DNA of 64,000 nt, taken from assembly GCA_019614645.1 (NCBI GenBank), contig JABWDB010000006.1, positions 3,658,001-3,722,000 on the forward strand. Direction: 5' to 3'. Of the stretch, positions 48,151 to 63,064 are shown one piece after another. The first letter of the stretch is position 1, and every line of letters begins with the position of its first letter. Source of the stretch: Stratiolaelaps scimitus. Taxonomy: Eukaryota > Arthropoda > Arachnida > Mesostigmata > Laelapidae. Under the pieces are notes generated by a model. It searched no databases, was not told the DNA's origin, and saw only the letters and a list, made by a program, of their open reading frames with translations. The translations under genes were made by a program, and so were the position numbers.

Positions 48151-49750
48151 TTTTCCCATGCGCCTATGGATGCATGGGTGGACGACACCGTGAATTACAA
48201 ACCTGTGTACCGTAATGTTTCGCTAAGCTATAATGCAGAGTTGCAGTTTCTAATTTTTCTATGACCTACAACTTTGTTATTCTTCAGACCTGTGCTTTAG
48301 CTGTAATCATTGCGAGGCGAACTCACAGTCATGGTTTAGGCTGAGGATACCAAAAAGGGCGTATTGATACTTTAACCAGACGTACATGGAGAAGATTACC
48401 AGCGTTTAAGCGGATACCAGCTTATATTAACAATTTATATTTCATCTAAAAACAATAATTCAATTTAGAACCATTTTGGAAACAGTATCGCAACACTACA
48501 TATCATTAAGCTCTTCGTTCTTACGTTACTCTGCAAGCACGATCGCATAAGCACGATTAAAAATTCGCGTTTCGAACATACTGAAGTGTAGTACACTAAG
48601 TACAAGAACAATAGCGATATTCAATTTGCGTTAGGCTTCAAAAAAACAGGTGCTGTGCCAAGGATTGAACTGGACAAAAAACAAAGACTCGCAATGCAGC
48701 ATGCAAATAAAAGCAATAAGCGAAAAGTATAAATGCTGGGAAAGAGACAGTAATATGTATCAATAATTATGTAAAGCGCAGAGCCCGCTGTGTCTAGGTG
48801 CATAGGATACGAGGCGCACCTCGGATATTCAATAATTTGCAGCAATTCCAGGAAAAATTTACCTCCTACGACGAACTGCCCTTTAAGGAACCCTCAGATA
48901 TACTATGTCAGCGCTATGTAATGGTTCAAAGCTACTACGCTTCATATATTTGGCTGACTTTCAGATAACATGAGCGAGCAGTGGCCCTCCCCCACTACAT
49001 TACGCCAGTTGAAGCCCAGTCAAATGGGTTAGATTGATGGTGTTTTGTTTGTCCTGATATAAAGTCATGAAGGTCATATTAATTTGGATTTTATTGAGGG
49101 ACTCAGAGCCGTGTACGCTACGTGACTTGCCGCGGAAACACACCTCGGCCCTCCACTTGTGCCTCTCGTTGGAGCGACGAGGCGTAAACATAAGCCGACG
49201 AATATGTAGCTCAAGTTTTGAAGAGCAAAACGCTTGCGCGTAAATTATGCTCCTGTAGTTAAACATGGAAACTAGCTTACTTGGCAGCGTTCATCTATCG
49301 CACTTCACGGAAATAGGAACTCATCAGATCATTCAATGTATTGACCGATTCGGTAATATCGACCCAAGTCAAATGCGGCCGCTGTGACCCACTAATAAAA
49401 AAAAACACTGCTTCAGTAAAACTAGGTATCCGTGACTCGATGTCACGGTCTAGCATAGTCCATTCTTCGGGTCTATGCCCCTAAACCATTGCCATATTTT
49501 TTAATTCAAACTTTCACACCTGACATTCATTTCCATAAACACTGCAACTCAGTTCCTCATGTGTCTGCATATAAATACCCCTTGTTTGTCAAAAATGATT
49601 GGTCTCTTTTTTTGTAAACCGCACGAAATGTATCGCAACTATTTTCAATGCCACACGGGCATAAGCTAGGGAACGATATTTCAACATAAGCTACATATTT
49701 ATAATATATCATTATAAATATAACTAAATTATAATCAATTTCTAATTCCC

Positions 49751-49768
49751 TTATTGTTATTATTATTA

Positions 49769-49800
<32 letters not shown>
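49751..49800. repeat. (ATT)n microsatellite
   Basis: Long ATT run with two small interruptions. Confidence 0.9.
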
Positions 49801-49801
<1 letters not shown>

Positions 49802-52800
49802 CATTATATCATCAACATTCATCGCCGCATTTGTCCCGACTCCGCCGAAGAGTGCTGGTGCTAGCTTCGCTATACAGTATAGGATATATATTTCGAGTGT
49901 CGCTGTGGCAACTGCCGCAATGCGCGTAGAAAAATGAGAGAGCATCCAATAAAGAATTTATTAAAACCTCCACTTACATCTGACTTCCATTGATAGATGG
50001 GGCCCTGATATTTATCTATTTCTTTTAGTTAGACTCTCTACTGACACTAATATTCTGTTTGAATACCCTGCCATATCAGTGTTTCCAGTTGCACTTAGGC
50101 CAATCGCAAAACCTACAGTTACGATCAGCAATAGGCCTCGCAACATGTGTCTCCACAACTAAACGTATTTAAATATTTTTGTTATTTGTACATAAGATAC
50201 TTTCTTCATAGGCAATTTACAACAATATCCACAATGCATGAATCATGGGAATGCACGAGAGGTCGGAAGGGAGTGCGGTAACAGTCGTTTCCACGTAGCC
50301 CATAAGAGTTTGACTAGATACCATCATTTGGTAACCTATGGTCAACCGAAATTTTCGCTAGCAGAAGTCGAAATTATCATCGTACGTGGCAGCTACACTT
50401 GCCTACGAAGCCATCGTTAAAACACTATTCCCGAGAACGAGAACGCCGTTGAGAATTTTTCACGAGGGAACTATGAGATTGATGCAATTTATAGCCATCG
50501 TCTTCGCTGCTTTCAGCGAAGCCTCCATGCAACTTTTTGGACCCATTTTTGTAGAGGTTGGACGGGTCAGTCGACTTTGGCGAGACCTAACGCGGCCTCA
50601 TATGAAACATTTTTATACATCAGTGTAAAGGCATCCCCCGGACGATGCCATAAGTGAAGGCCATTCGTCTAAGGCACATTCGTCAGGGACCGTTCGAGCT
50701 TCTTATGGTTCTCGTTCTCAAAGGTCCACGTGTGTGAATGATCACGCGCAACAACTCTAGGCATTCTGCTCCTCAAGGATAAAATCTCCTAACTCGACGT
50801 ACCGGCCAGAAAGATGAGCCAATATTTCGCTGTGTTTGACCGAAGCGGCCATTCCTACCCTGAACAACATGTACAAAATTTTGTTGTGCAATTATTTCTC
50901 AGTGCATTCTGCTGCCATAGATATAGCACAACAATAACTCTAGGGGTGGAAAGAAAGTAATCATTGCGAAATTTCGATGGATGTTTTAAAAAATTCGTGT
51001 TTTTGCGGGAGCGCCTTCTATACAGTTGCCAGCAGAGGGGTGAGTGTTGCGATGAGGTGTTGAAATCGTAGGCACTCGGGTTCAAATGCACAACACGAAC
51101 TAATGCAGTCGTTGTACTTCCGGATAGATTACTAAGGTTAGTTAGGTACCCGTGGTAATGCTGAAAGCAGTTCCACCGTGGACGTTAAATGTTCGCTGAG
51201 AGTCAGCCGGAAAACCTAGGCAGGTACCCTTGGTCAGATCAGTAAATTATCGAGGTTTGGGGTTTTACTAGGTGTGGGCCCCACAATAACAAGCAAATAG
51301 TGCAGATGTGAAGCTTCGTCTTAATTCTTGCATTTAGAAATTTAACCTCATAAGAAAAAAAAATGCTCAAAATAATTAAGCCAAAATCAATCTGACGTTG
51401 CTTCAATCCACTCGTGAACCTGATCACAATTATCCACGAAACGAGTCCCATGTTCCTAAATAATCTTTTAATATCATAGTCCCAATAAAAGGTGTGCGCG
51501 AAAGAAGGTGTTGTTACCTGGGCCATGCTTCGAAATTTTCTCTCGTATTGCTTCGAACCATTGTATTGCTTGCCAATTAGGTAAATCTAGCCGACATAAA
51601 ACAAGCCCCGGTGAAATATGCGAAGCAGTGGGCTAACACCTTTAAGTTCAAAGGTTATATGTCACTTCACGAGGCTTGACCCGGCCGGCTTTCGCCATTA
51701 GCCCGTCAGAGACTTACTCATCTAAGGCATGGCGCCTATACTGCTGTTTAACATATTATACATTGATATTATACATTCTCTCTATTATACATTCTCTCAT
51801 TACATATTATACCTTCTTGGAGTATGGCCCAATAGGCATCTGCGTAATCATTTCCTTAGAGCAAATGACCACCACAAAGCTGTTTATAACTCATTTATTA
51901 TAAGCTCGATTATCAACTATACGATTTACAATAAATAGATACACTTGACGTTTTGGCTTGGGTTACTGCTGCTTTAGGTAGCCAAGTGATGGACGTGCCC
52001 ACTCATGTCAAACGTCTGGGAATTCCAGTAGAACCAATCAAGTCGACAAAAGCTCAAAAAACCCAGTGGAGATATTGTGTTATAACTAATAACTCAATCT
52101 ATTATCATGACGCACAAATAACATCTGCTTCGTAAGAATGCTTTTGAAAACGATATCCTCATCGTGGGTTTTCTTTTTCTAGTTGTTTACAGCATAAACT
52201 AGAAATTCTAAGGTTTTAGCTGGTTGTACATAAGTTGATGTACAGCTCCGTACTTATGTTGTTGTGAATAAGTAATATTTAAATTTCGCAGACTCAAATT
52301 CATTCTGTTATGCAGTCTACCGAACGAACGCATGCAGCATTTATCAGCTCGTATAATATCCAATAGTGTAATGACACAGCAGTGAAGTGATTTTGATTCA
52401 ATCAATGCAATGGGTGAACGAACTAATCTCCAGTTCGCAGACGCCTCCTGGTAGGGGACACCTCACGAAGTACTAAAGCACTTCAGCGACATGATTCAAC
52501 AACGAACAGCATTACACATGCATCCAGCTATGACGTGCAGTAAAAGAAATGATACAAAGCAGGGCGCTTTCGACGGTGTATTTTTGAAGTGTATAATTTG
52601 GATTCATCCATGAACGCTCATCATATTCTCCTCATATTTGGCATGTTTGCGCCTAATTAAAGCATAATTCATACCAGCCTCCATTGAGTTATGTGCTCCA
52701 AGTGCTTAGTATAGCCACAAGTCAGGCCCTATTGGCTGTGCATCGCTATAGAGGAGAGTGTGTTCTCACAGCAGCAACGATTTCGATACGGTTTGAGCAT

Positions 52801-53437
52801 TAAAACAAATATAAGTGTTATATTTCACTAGAGTATAAGCGCTGCTCTCTTGGAAAACCCATCGCAGTTTGCATAGAGATACATTCTGTCTGTGCCGTCG
52901 TCTGGAAACAGCATCGATACAGCCAACCATAAATTATGAACCAGGTCTTCTACGATGTTAACCTTATATGAATTTGTGCCAAATCAGATGAAGTAAGTAG
53001 GCAGAGACTCGAAATAAAATGACGGAGCACTCAAACAAGTATCCAGAGCACCACAGGTGAAACTAACTGCAATGAACGATCGCATAACGGTGTAGTAACA
53101 CAGTTGAATTGACTAGCAAATTTCCTCGTTGGCCCTGCTTTCAGATTGAAGTTCCCAATATTCTTCGGAGAATCGCAGGTTCAAAAGGGGATAGGTCATC
53201 AAGGCTCACACAAAAGATATCATGCTATAGGACTCTTGATAAGCCTGGTTTGGAAGCAAGGAACCGTAGTGATGGTTACGTATTTCCTGCTTAATATATT
53301 ATAGACACATAATATGTACTATATAATAACTATCCACTTCTCTTAGAGCCTTCTATAAATCACTTATGAGCTATTTGAACCAAAAGTGTGCGCTCTGAAA
53401 ACTAGACGCACGTGGAGAGGACATCTTTGTCCCTGTA

Positions 53438-53457
53438 ATATATATATATATATATAT
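53438..53457. repeat. (AT)n microsatellite
   Basis: About ten AT units. Confidence 0.85.
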
Positions 53458-53790
53458 CAGAGGATTAGTTTAAAGAACCTAAAACATGCATCATAACAAG
53501 CGCGCAACAACGCGCACCTCTGCTGATTCGATCTGGCTAGCGTTATTATCGGAGAGTTGCCATCATTGGCGTACGGCGGCCGCCTCGTCTGATAGCATGA
53601 CGTGCAGTATAAGTACGTTCAGCGAACAGGCGCTAGGATTTGGTAGGCGTATGATGGCCTTTTCACACTGCAGCATTTGAATAGCGATCAGTAGCTGGTA
53701 AGAAGAAAAGCGTATTCGGCATAGTGTGTTGGGTACATCCTATCGGAGCTCGTTTTATGCGGCCAATCTACCGTGCCTGTCCGCATGCAT

Positions 53791-53810
53791 GCCAAGTATC
53801 AGTACTTGGC
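53791..53810. other. Hairpin, 8-bp stem
   Basis: GCCAAGTA-TCAG-TACTTGGC, perfect stem with a 4-base loop, directly after the alternating GCATGCATGC. Confidence 0.55.
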
Positions 53811-54613
53811 TATAGCGTAGGCACATATACGGTCAGCCGTAGAAAATGCAGAAGCCTAAAGTCTAAAGCCCTCCGGGCACTGCTAGCTCGTCAGGTGAGC
53901 CTGACTTGACTGCCCATCCCAAATATGCTTCTTGCAAGCCAATCTACATAAGTGTGTGGTTATGAACGATGACTCATGGAGGAGATGTCCAAGATCAGAA
54001 GCACAACTGAAACTGAACACCATTATATGTAATTCAAGAGTGAATTGTTAAGGCTGGCCTAATGCTACCTAAACCATCGGACTGTATCCATTTCTATGGA
54101 ACATGAAGAAGCGGACACCTCCTCTCATGTCAGCTGTTCTCAGGTCGTCAGCAGTCGTCGCCAGCGTTCGCGGGCTCTACCAGGTGAAGGAAGTTGCCCA
54201 CTCAACGATCCCTGCACCGACATTTAGGAACATAAGCCGCATCGACTGAGTGATTGACACCATCCTGTCGAAAAGACATATCTGGTCAAGCGTCATACAA
54301 AACAGTGGTTGATTTGAGGGCTGCACGATACCTTGCATAGTTCGCGTCCCCAGGAGTTCGAGCAAACGGTTTTGCTTTTAAGGGGGTAGTCGGGGGCCTG
54401 AGACCGAATCCCCCCGAGGTGCACGTTTGAGAGACGGAATTTGGTTTTCTTCTGTAGCTTTGTTGGTATGATGAATAAAGTAAGTGCAACGCATTGTTAT
54501 GAGAATTGCCAACATGGGAACTTGAAGTGAATTGAAAAACCATTTCTAGGGACGTAGGCACAGGGTGTTGAAACGAGCGGTGGTTGCCAGTTAGTAACTG
54601 ACAGACCGTAGCC

Positions 54614-54700
54614 ATGGGGTGGTGTAGCGGTATAAAGCCTTGCGTTAATCTATAGCTGGTGTGAGTTCGATCCGTGCTGAGGGCCTATTAAAAACGTTCT
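54614..54700 (+). repeat. tRNA-derived SINE head
   Basis: A clean A box TGGTGTAGCGG (54620-54630) and B box GAGTTCGATCC (54663-54673), 43 bases apart. The middle shares GCCTTGC with the SINE-B copy at 56.9 kb and the A box resembles that at 30.68 kb, so these may be one superfamily. No anticodon stem forms, so it is not a tRNA gene. Confidence 0.65.
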
Positions 54701-56834
54701 TTGGTATCTTATTCTATGTAGAATTGGAACAGCGTCCGCATGGAAATGGATTAAAACCAATAACTTGTGAGCGACATATCGGCATACAGCAATAGGCGGC
54801 AGGTACTAGAGCGGGCTCCGTTGGTCCCAAACCCGACGTATTCATCGTTGATTTTTTTTAACTATAATAAACCTGAAAACACGATTGAACCTTGGAACAG
54901 GCAACTTGGTCGATGTAAGGAGGCACCTTAGATTAAACCCCTCTTACCAATGGGTTTCTTTCAAAAGGGAGGGTTACACAATCATTCGAAGATGTCGATA
55001 GAGCTAAAGGTAGCGACTGCGTTTACAAGCACTGTGAAAAGATGAGATGGGCGTTTATCTTGATTATATATTGCATCGTATGATTGTGACGTTTCTCGTG
55101 GAAGATTATGATATTGACAAGTAGAAGGTCACATTGTGCATGTCGGTACAGAGCGAGAATACGACAATAAAGCATCTATTAACACTCGGTGAATGTGAAT
55201 CCAATGACCATATACACATGCGAAGTTATTATACTTGACTAGGCTGGCATTATTTCTATCCCGGGTTCCTGCATTCCTATTGAACACGAGCTAATCTACC
55301 TAGAATAATTTCCAGACTATGTACGCGCACGATAAGCTTCGATCAAATAGTTCTAACCCATTTGAAAATAGCCCACGGCACTGCGAAAGACAACGAATCC
55401 ATTTGGCGCAAACGGCTGCGCCGATAGACCACATCTCCACAAACATATAGCTGGTGGTAGACTCCCATTCCACCCACGTGTCACCAACACCCCTGGGCGG
55501 TGGATGTACCGATGTTGGGTCCTTCTTTAAAAAAGCCCGACGTACTGTCTGCATTGCTCAATCAACAAACTGACTATTGCCACCTCCCCAGGTACCCCGA
55601 TGTGATGTATTTGATACACGCTTTCTACGAAGATCGGCAATGATTTGCACTAAAAACGTGCTCTGAGAGACCGGCAACCTGCTGTATGTATGTCATCTTA
55701 CAAACATTACCGAACGATTTTACAGAGACGAACCGTATTCTTTACCGCCAGAAGGAATGCTTCTACAGCACTGAATTGTATAATAACACGTCCTGCATAA
55801 GACGTACCAGGACGCCAGCAGGTAAATTACGATAAAAATCCTAGTAAATCACTTGAATGTGGTCGGATATTTTACTGAAGAAAGCTCGGCTCTCCAATAT
55901 CACTGGGGCGATGGTTTTCTACCCGCAAGCGCGTTTTGGTTGTGTTTGAATTTTACCTCCGCTTTTACAGACAAAGGGGCGCTCTGTTTCAACAAACCTC
56001 GTTACTCGAAACTACATCATGAGTCAATTTATATAGTGTGTGTGTGTGTGTTCGCTTCTTTCCGTAAGATCCGCACGACTTGTACACGTATTCCATCCTA
56101 CGCAAAGAGAAAGGCATTTTGAGAAAGGCACCTGAACCGACAACCAAGGCAATTCTTCAGGTGGCATGATTGAAACAATGCCCAGCATTCAAGATGCTGC
56201 GTACAATATTCGTGACGAATCAAAATGGTTATTATTCATAAGTCTCTTATAGGACTAGCAGAATCCTATTTCCAGATCGGCCGGACCAACACCCTTTGGT
56301 GTGAAAAATGCGCTTGCTATATTAAGGGAAGGTTCATCGTTTGCAGTGTGTAGTGTGTCCTTTTGGTAGCATCGTCGGATGCGAGGGGTCAGTGTTCTTC
56401 CCCTTCAATGTTCCCTGTCAGGTTAATTATATCCGGCTATTCACCAGGCACTCCTCTAGACCAGGACAATTTGTCTTGGAGACTACTTACCCGCAACGTG
56501 TGGTCCTGCATAAAATAAATCTGTCGAGGGAGTTTGGCCTAACTCCGGTTGACTGGAATGCCACTACACGCCACCCGTTTCTGCAGGCATTTTAACTTGG
56601 GTCTCCGAGGCACAGCACAGAAGAAAATTAAGTCCACAGGTGTGTTCCAGTAATTTCTGCGCTAGGCACCCAAGTATTACCGTACGTAATGTTGGACTTT
56701 TGCGGCAGTGTTCTTGAACTCGAGGCGTTTGTAATGCGCGCCAGCAGTTCAATGGAAACAAGGGCTTAAATCTGGAGAATATGTAGGTTATCAATTTTCC
56801 GGGCTGACTCTTAGCCATCATCGAACGTGCACGG
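54701..56834. other. No gene recognised
   Basis: Frames 55300-55554 (-), 55853-56122 (+) and 56341-56595 (+) carry no motif. A GT run lies at about 56037-56051. Confidence 0.4.
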
Positions 56835-56960
56835 TACTTCTCGCGGCAGTGCTTCATATGACGGACCCCTTTTAAATGCATCGATGGATCGAACCCGAGC
56901 ACCTACGTGTCTCCTCCGATTGCAAGGCGCACACGAATGCACCATGCCACCGGGATGAAG
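56835..56960 (-). repeat. tRNA-derived SINE, family B, copy 2
   Basis: On the minus strand GGTGGCATGGTGC (A-box region, 56939-56951), ATCGGAGGAGACACGTAGG, B box GGGTTCGATCC (56886-56896), then GCATTTAAAAGGGG and CATATGAAGCACTG. The order and several blocks match the + strand copy at 37338-37432. Confidence 0.65.
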
Positions 56961-59880
56961 GTTGAATCCACCGATAAATGATATTCAGTTCGTTACTGGA
57001 GTGGTACGACGAGGTTTTGAGTTGTCAACGAGCAGCCACAATAGTGAACTCGGGTTATATCGGCTTTTTCATGTTTACGCAGTAGCCTAAAATAACAATA
57101 TTGCCTTAAGCCTATCCATAGCGAGTATTATTATATAATCATACTTTTGGACCACATCTACTTGGCGTTTTTTCCTGGTCCCTCTCATGCTGCCGGTACA
57201 ATTTTACCCGAGACAAGTCGATCGTAACGATATGCATTACCAAAGTCTTCGTCGTTGGTTATGTTCTGTAGATGACAGTTAGGATATGCCACACGGGTTG
57301 TCATCTGCGCGCCAGAGTCAATTCATAGAACCAATATGCATGTTTGGTCGTTTTCAATGTTTTCGTTATAACTGATTTATACGTGGTACAAATTTCAGGA
57401 TCGGCCGACAAAATTGTCATAGTCAAAAAATCTCTCTCTTCAAAGGTGCGGTAATTATCGCAAATCGTTCGCTCGTGATACGTCCTGAAGTGAAGTTACC
57501 TCCACCGTCGTCTCCTGGGTAATTACCCCGCTAAAATCGATTCCACCTATAGTACACGTTTCGCCGGATGAAGACCTCCCGGTCTAACATTTTCTTCAGT
57601 TTTGAATGAATTGCATTGATTTTCAATGACTAAAAGATGTTTTTGCTTCAAGATTTCTGTCTACTCTAGGAAACTGAACCAGCACTGAGCTGCCTGTAAG
57701 CAAATACTCAAATGTCAATAGGTCGAATTTCACGTGGCTACGACGCTTGCCTCGTAAGGTATCAAAGTTCTCCGATGTACAAAATCGCTCCGAAACACCT
57801 ATGTATTATTTACGGTACGGCCGTTGTAACACGGCACTCCAGGCGCGCATTGTCTATGGCGAGGCATATAATCGAAAATATAACATACAAATGATACAAT
57901 ACAATATCGCGTTACCTACTGGCTACTTACCGTTGTACACGTTCTCTCCACTGAGTGGAATTGTTTTCTTATCTTTGTCGGAGACTTCAAATTTAAGCTG
58001 CATCCTATGTTCGCAAATAACTGAATAAAGTTATGTTTATGTTAGATAGTTATATATTACGGTTATAATAACGGTGTTGTTGAACGGTGTCGTTAAATGA
58101 GTATTCCTCATTTCTTGTCGAAAGACGATAAATGGACTCTGTTTATTGTTGACATCGTTTCCCCATTTGTATGCGCCTGTTGGCGGACTAGACCCTTGCC
58201 GTGTTGCCTTGAGTTCCTTGAACAACGGTCCGGATCTTCCCTTCTGAGTGTGAGCCGCGTTCTCGTCTCAGTTGAAATTAGTCGATATCGGGTATCATCA
58301 GGACGCGGTCGTCGCATGCTTCTTTGGAGCTGAGCTTCTCGTCTTTGTTTTCCATCTGTGCACAAATTGATTTCGAGAGTTTATCGTCAGCCGGGATCTT
58401 TTACATGACCTTCTCGAGTATACGTAGTATATATGTATCGTACAGTCCAAGTTGGTTTTGACCGATTTCGAGAACTTACTGTGGAAAAGCGTTGTCCGCA
58501 AGTGATGTTGGTATACTCATGACGTCAATTGTTACTAGATAGCCATCGCGTTCGGCGAGGGCGCAGTGTATATTGCACAGGCAACGCGGCGCACAAGCTA
58601 TTATGAAAGTGTTCTTTTCATATTTTCATTATTAAAAAAATATGTAATGTAAATACAGAAATGAACCAGTATTGACAGCCGTTCGGATGGCTTTTGAGCC
58701 GTCCGGTGAATGTGTGATCATTAGGGGTGCGGTTTTGAATGTCTTTTAGTGACACCGTCTGGTTGCCGTAATCATAACAGGAGATGCACTCTGTAACTCT
58801 TGGCTATGCTGATACCCCCTTCCGTGTTGGGCTCTCTTGAATGCTCAGTAATAAGCCATGAAGGCATGTCTACATGATTCATGTCTATAGTATGTATGTA
58901 TTTTCGAAATCGTACTCCACGAGTAGTAATACCTACATTTGTAAACGATTTACTGTATATATTGGGATCGCATTTTTTTGTTGCTAAAAATTGCAACGGC
59001 AGAGGTAAATGATCGGTAGGGAGCGTATCTTCCTACAGTGAGTGTATCTTGCCATCTCAGGCCAATCTGTACATTTTTGTTAATTTACAGCACCTGGTCT
59101 GAATTTGCCTTGTGTCTGATGCTACAATATTTGTAAGGCTCGTATCATAGTGAGCTCGTAGAAGGTCAGATTGAGGTATTTGTTTTGCTTTGTCGAAACA
59201 TATTTGACATTCATACGTCTACTTGAATTTTGTCATCTTCATGTAAGATCCTATCCAATCGATCTCTGGGTGATCTCACTTCCTTAACAAAGGCGGCGTA
59301 AATGTTTACCTTTTCCATTCAGGATTGGTGACACTATTTGGGGGTTGTATTTTTAATAATCGCCTCGTCCAAGATCCTCCATTCGTTTAAGTAGCTCGTC
59401 TAATCGTACATTATGTCATCAACTGTTAGGCCGGTGATAATTAAATGATCTAGATAGGCAGTCACCCTACGAAGTCCCCGGAATAAATATATGTATTGTT
59501 CGTCGGAAGGCTAAAGGTGCGCATTTAACTCAAAATTGTATTGTATTGTTATAGGTTCTTCGATGTATCTTTAAGATTATCTTTAAAGGTTTTTAAGACT
59601 TTCCTTCGTTCGTCGTCAAAGCTGTGCGTCCGAGAAAAGATTTGAGAAAGGTCGCAAAGATGAACTTTGGTGTCGGCAGGGATAACCCCTTAAATGACCT
59701 CGATATCTGGTTCTTAGTTTCGCATAATGGACAAGTTCGGAGTAAATATCGCTGCCTGTTTGTCCTCTTGATCATTGACAACTCTCGACTGAACGCCGCG
59801 TTTGATATCGAACAGCCATTAGCATTCGTTGTCCTACGATCGTCAGGTGGATCTCATATTAATATAATATGATCGATATC
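56961..59880. other. No gene recognised
   Basis: Short frames on both strands (57712-58028, 58097-58365, 59624-59872), none with a motif or a splice border worth calling. Confidence 0.4.
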
Positions 59881-59885
59881 ACTCG

Positions 59886-59922
59886 TATATATATATATAT
59901 ATATATATGGATATATATATAT
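59886..59922. repeat. (TA)n microsatellite, two blocks
   Basis: About twelve TA units, GG, then about six AT units. Confidence 0.9.
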
Positions 59923-62419
59923 GGTCTATACACTTTCAACCAATAATTATATATGAGGACGACGTTGTGATCAACTGCGTAACAATTTACCTCACAAGCA
60001 AAAAACTTTGTCGCGAAGTATCTCGGAAATTGTACACCTTCAGTGTTTGCGACCTTAAGTTTCATTGGACCTTGTCTTAGCTCGGGTTTTAATTAATTCA
60101 GAGTCAAATTTTTCTCGTATTTCAAGGCCAATAACAGTAATGTCATCACCTGCGTTCTGTCTCGTGTGAATATCTTGTTCGTTAATCCGAACGCAACGGT
60201 AGTCTCCTTCACGAGTTCGTTGGGAACAGAGCCTTCAAATCTCGTGTGAGAGTGTCAATTGTTATCATACGTGTACCTGGATCCTGAGTGCGGATCAGTA
60301 CCGATTATCCATGTACATCGGTTATCTGAGGGTATCTAGATACATTTATGATTATTAAATGGAGGGTTGTTTCAATCTAAAAAAATCCTGGGTTTAATGT
60401 TGCACCAGCTGATCACCTAGACGTATTGCTGCGTTCATTCGTTACATATATGAGTGCACACTGAGGGCGAAAACATCTGCAAGAACTATTTATTTTATTC
60501 ATGATGTCCTCATTCATCGTCAATTATGGTGTTTTTGAACATTGTCTAAATAACCATACTTTTTCTCGGGTTAGACTCTAGTTGACTCTATTATATATGT
60601 TACAGTATAGTAGATACAATCAGGAATTATCGTATACATATCGGTGAAAATAAATGAAACGCATGAGTAAATAAATATGTTATAGTCATGACAGCTACCC
60701 CGGATAAGCACGATCACTCTTCTCAGCTGCAGTGGAGGCACAAGTTAGAGAATTTCATAGATTTGTTCACACAATATGTACGCCGAGGTTTTTATTCGGT
60801 AACGTAATGGAGTTCTTTAAAAGTTCTTGCTACGATTATTCCGAAAGCAAGTATAAAAAAAACTCAGTAGATTTTTTTTCGGAATGGTAGATAGCATGAG
60901 TGCAGCATGAGCGACGTGATGGTTTCTCAGGAGCGACATGACGGAGGGAATCAATGCTGCTATACAGTGGAACCGTGGTCTGCTATGAAATTAGAGCTGA
61001 GGGCCAGCGTTGGAAATTTTTTTCATTTGAACAAGGAAAAATGAAAGGATTAACGCTAATGTAGTGTTGGTTTGAGGAGGACAATCAAGAAAGTGTTCAG
61101 CAAGCTCGTTTCTTCTTGATACGAAAGTCGTCCCTGACTTCTAATTCAATTCAAGTTTTAGTCATTTGGTCAAGTTGAGACAGGTCTTGTCTTGACTTTA
61201 GTACCAAAATCTCGCATGTAACGATAGCATCAACGAAAAATAAAAGAGACCAGGCCCCCGTCGGTAACGTGCTTAGCGCACCTCTAGGCCCGACCTTGAA
61301 CGATACCTCTGGGAGCGTGACACAGAAGGCCCCACGCTGGCCATTCTAGATTTCGAAATGCGTTTTCTTCACGTTTGAGATAACTTAAGGCGGATGAGAA
61401 GATGGATTGTTGCCGCATATTAACTACACTCCCTATTAGTGATATCCTACTGGGAATCGAATGCATAAACAAGAGTTGATTTAATATATAATTTCACTAT
61501 CATGCTCTTACGATATGACCAATATATAGTAGCAGCTGCATATGCTACTGTCATATGAATAGAGCGAAGAACTTCAATTACCTACGTAATGGTTGTCTTC
61601 ACGTAACATGTGACCCCGGTGTCACTTTGGCGGACGTTTGTATGTGGTCACAGCAAGGTTGCGTGACCTAGCGGCGAAGCACGAATCGTCGTACAGGAAC
61701 CACTTTGATTACATTGATACGATGCCTATCACTATCAGCGTCTGCGTGTACACGATCAGTAGAATGTATCAAGATCAGTAGAATCATACGTTATGCTTTA
61801 AGTTTGCTAGTAATAGTATGAAGAGCAATGGCCCTTTTCTTATGGCTGAACCCTTCTCAGCCATTCTTTCATCAGAGATGTATCGATAGGCATACGCATA
61901 GCATTACAGCGAGAAATGTCGGAGGGAAAACGCACACGTCACTGAGACCACAGAAGGATTTAGGGGATCAAGAAGAGTAACAAGGAACCAAGTCTAAGCC
62001 GTAACCGTGAAGGAATATCAGTTCAGTGAACGGTGCATATATGTATTGCTAAACGAGGCCGAATGAGAACGGACCAATTGCAATGCTGAATTGAATTTTT
62101 CACATATTCCTCAGCGCCACCGTCCTGAGCCAGATTTAGCAAAACACGTTGCGTTTTTATGCAGTTAATAAATGCTCATCATATATATCTATGAATGCGT
62201 TGTTTGTGCTGCGTTTGTTTCACTATCGAAGTATATCGATAGTCTATCACTCTGTTCACTTTAATCATCGAATGTTATACAGAGGAAGCGATAAGATCCT
62301 TTCACATGAATGTTCCCATATTTTCTCCGTGTACCTCGAACACGCTGTAGCTAATTCACACTGTGAAACTGACTCCATTGCCTATACACGATCGGCGCCG
62401 AGATGAACCGGAGTTTCTT
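59923..62419. other. No gene recognised
   Basis: AT-rich. From 60066 to 61283 no frame of 60 codons exists on either strand. A short duplication GATCAGTAGAAT occurs twice at about 61755-61784. Confidence 0.45.
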
Positions 62420-62497
62420 TGAGCTGACTCTTAGGTGTTTCCCTCTGGGGCAGACTTTAGCACCTAACCTTTAGGTATCACTACGAGGATTTGTCGG
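62420..62497 (+). repeat. Interspersed repeat R2, copy 2
   Basis: Same orientation as the copy at 47229-47306. The core CTAACCTTTAGGTATCACTA is the best-conserved part. The full length of the family is unknown. Confidence 0.55.
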
Positions 62498-63064
62498 GGC
62501 CAATTTTGCGAATTTTTTCCACCGGTCGTACCCTTTAAGAACTCATTGATAAAGAAAGATGATAAAGGAATTCAAAGATTCTCTCCGTCTTCAGGATCAT
62601 GTACCTCTTGTCCAAGACTCGAGGGGCGAGGGGACGAGGTCGACCGGACTGCACCGGCATGTTTCACCTGCAGGGCTACAAATGCATAAGTGTACCTACC
62701 TTTCCGGCAACTGCCGTATTTGCCCTCGTAGTAGAACAGAACGGTCGAATGCGGACGAAACGGGCAGCTAGCAAGCACATTAGCGCTAGACTTACTATCC
62801 GAACCGTAGGAGGCGAGAAGCGCAAGTGTTGACCGCTAGATAGACTACTAGTAGGTAGGTTCGCGGGCGGCAGTGGCCTACAGTAGCAGTAGGCCGGCCT
62901 GAGTTAGTGGCCCACTCGCTGACGAAGACGTATGAGGAATGAGAACTACCCCATCCCACCTGACACCTCTCCGCCTTCAGCAAAGCCTCAAAAAGGTGAC
63001 CGAAGCCTCTGCCGAGTTCCGCGTGTCAATGCGCCTGCTGTTGTTGCAGGAGCGGTAGTCCACC
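62498..63064. other. GC-rich island, no gene chosen
   Basis: Frames are open on both strands at 62559-62832 and 62795-62983, without motifs. A splice-acceptor-like CTGCTGTTGTTGCAG ends at 63050. Confidence 0.35.

Larger units (their letters stand above)
48151..54610. other. No gene recognised
   Basis: AT-rich with isolated frames (48621-48845 and 49000-49266 on -; 50238-50420, 50386-50628 and 51676-51938 on +; 54286-54615 on -), none with a motif. At 51040-51085 a sequence ending GGCACTCGGGTTCAAATGC resembles the SINE-B B-box region, but no A box is clear. Two microsatellites, a hairpin and a 16-base duplication are listed or noted separately. Confidence 0.4.
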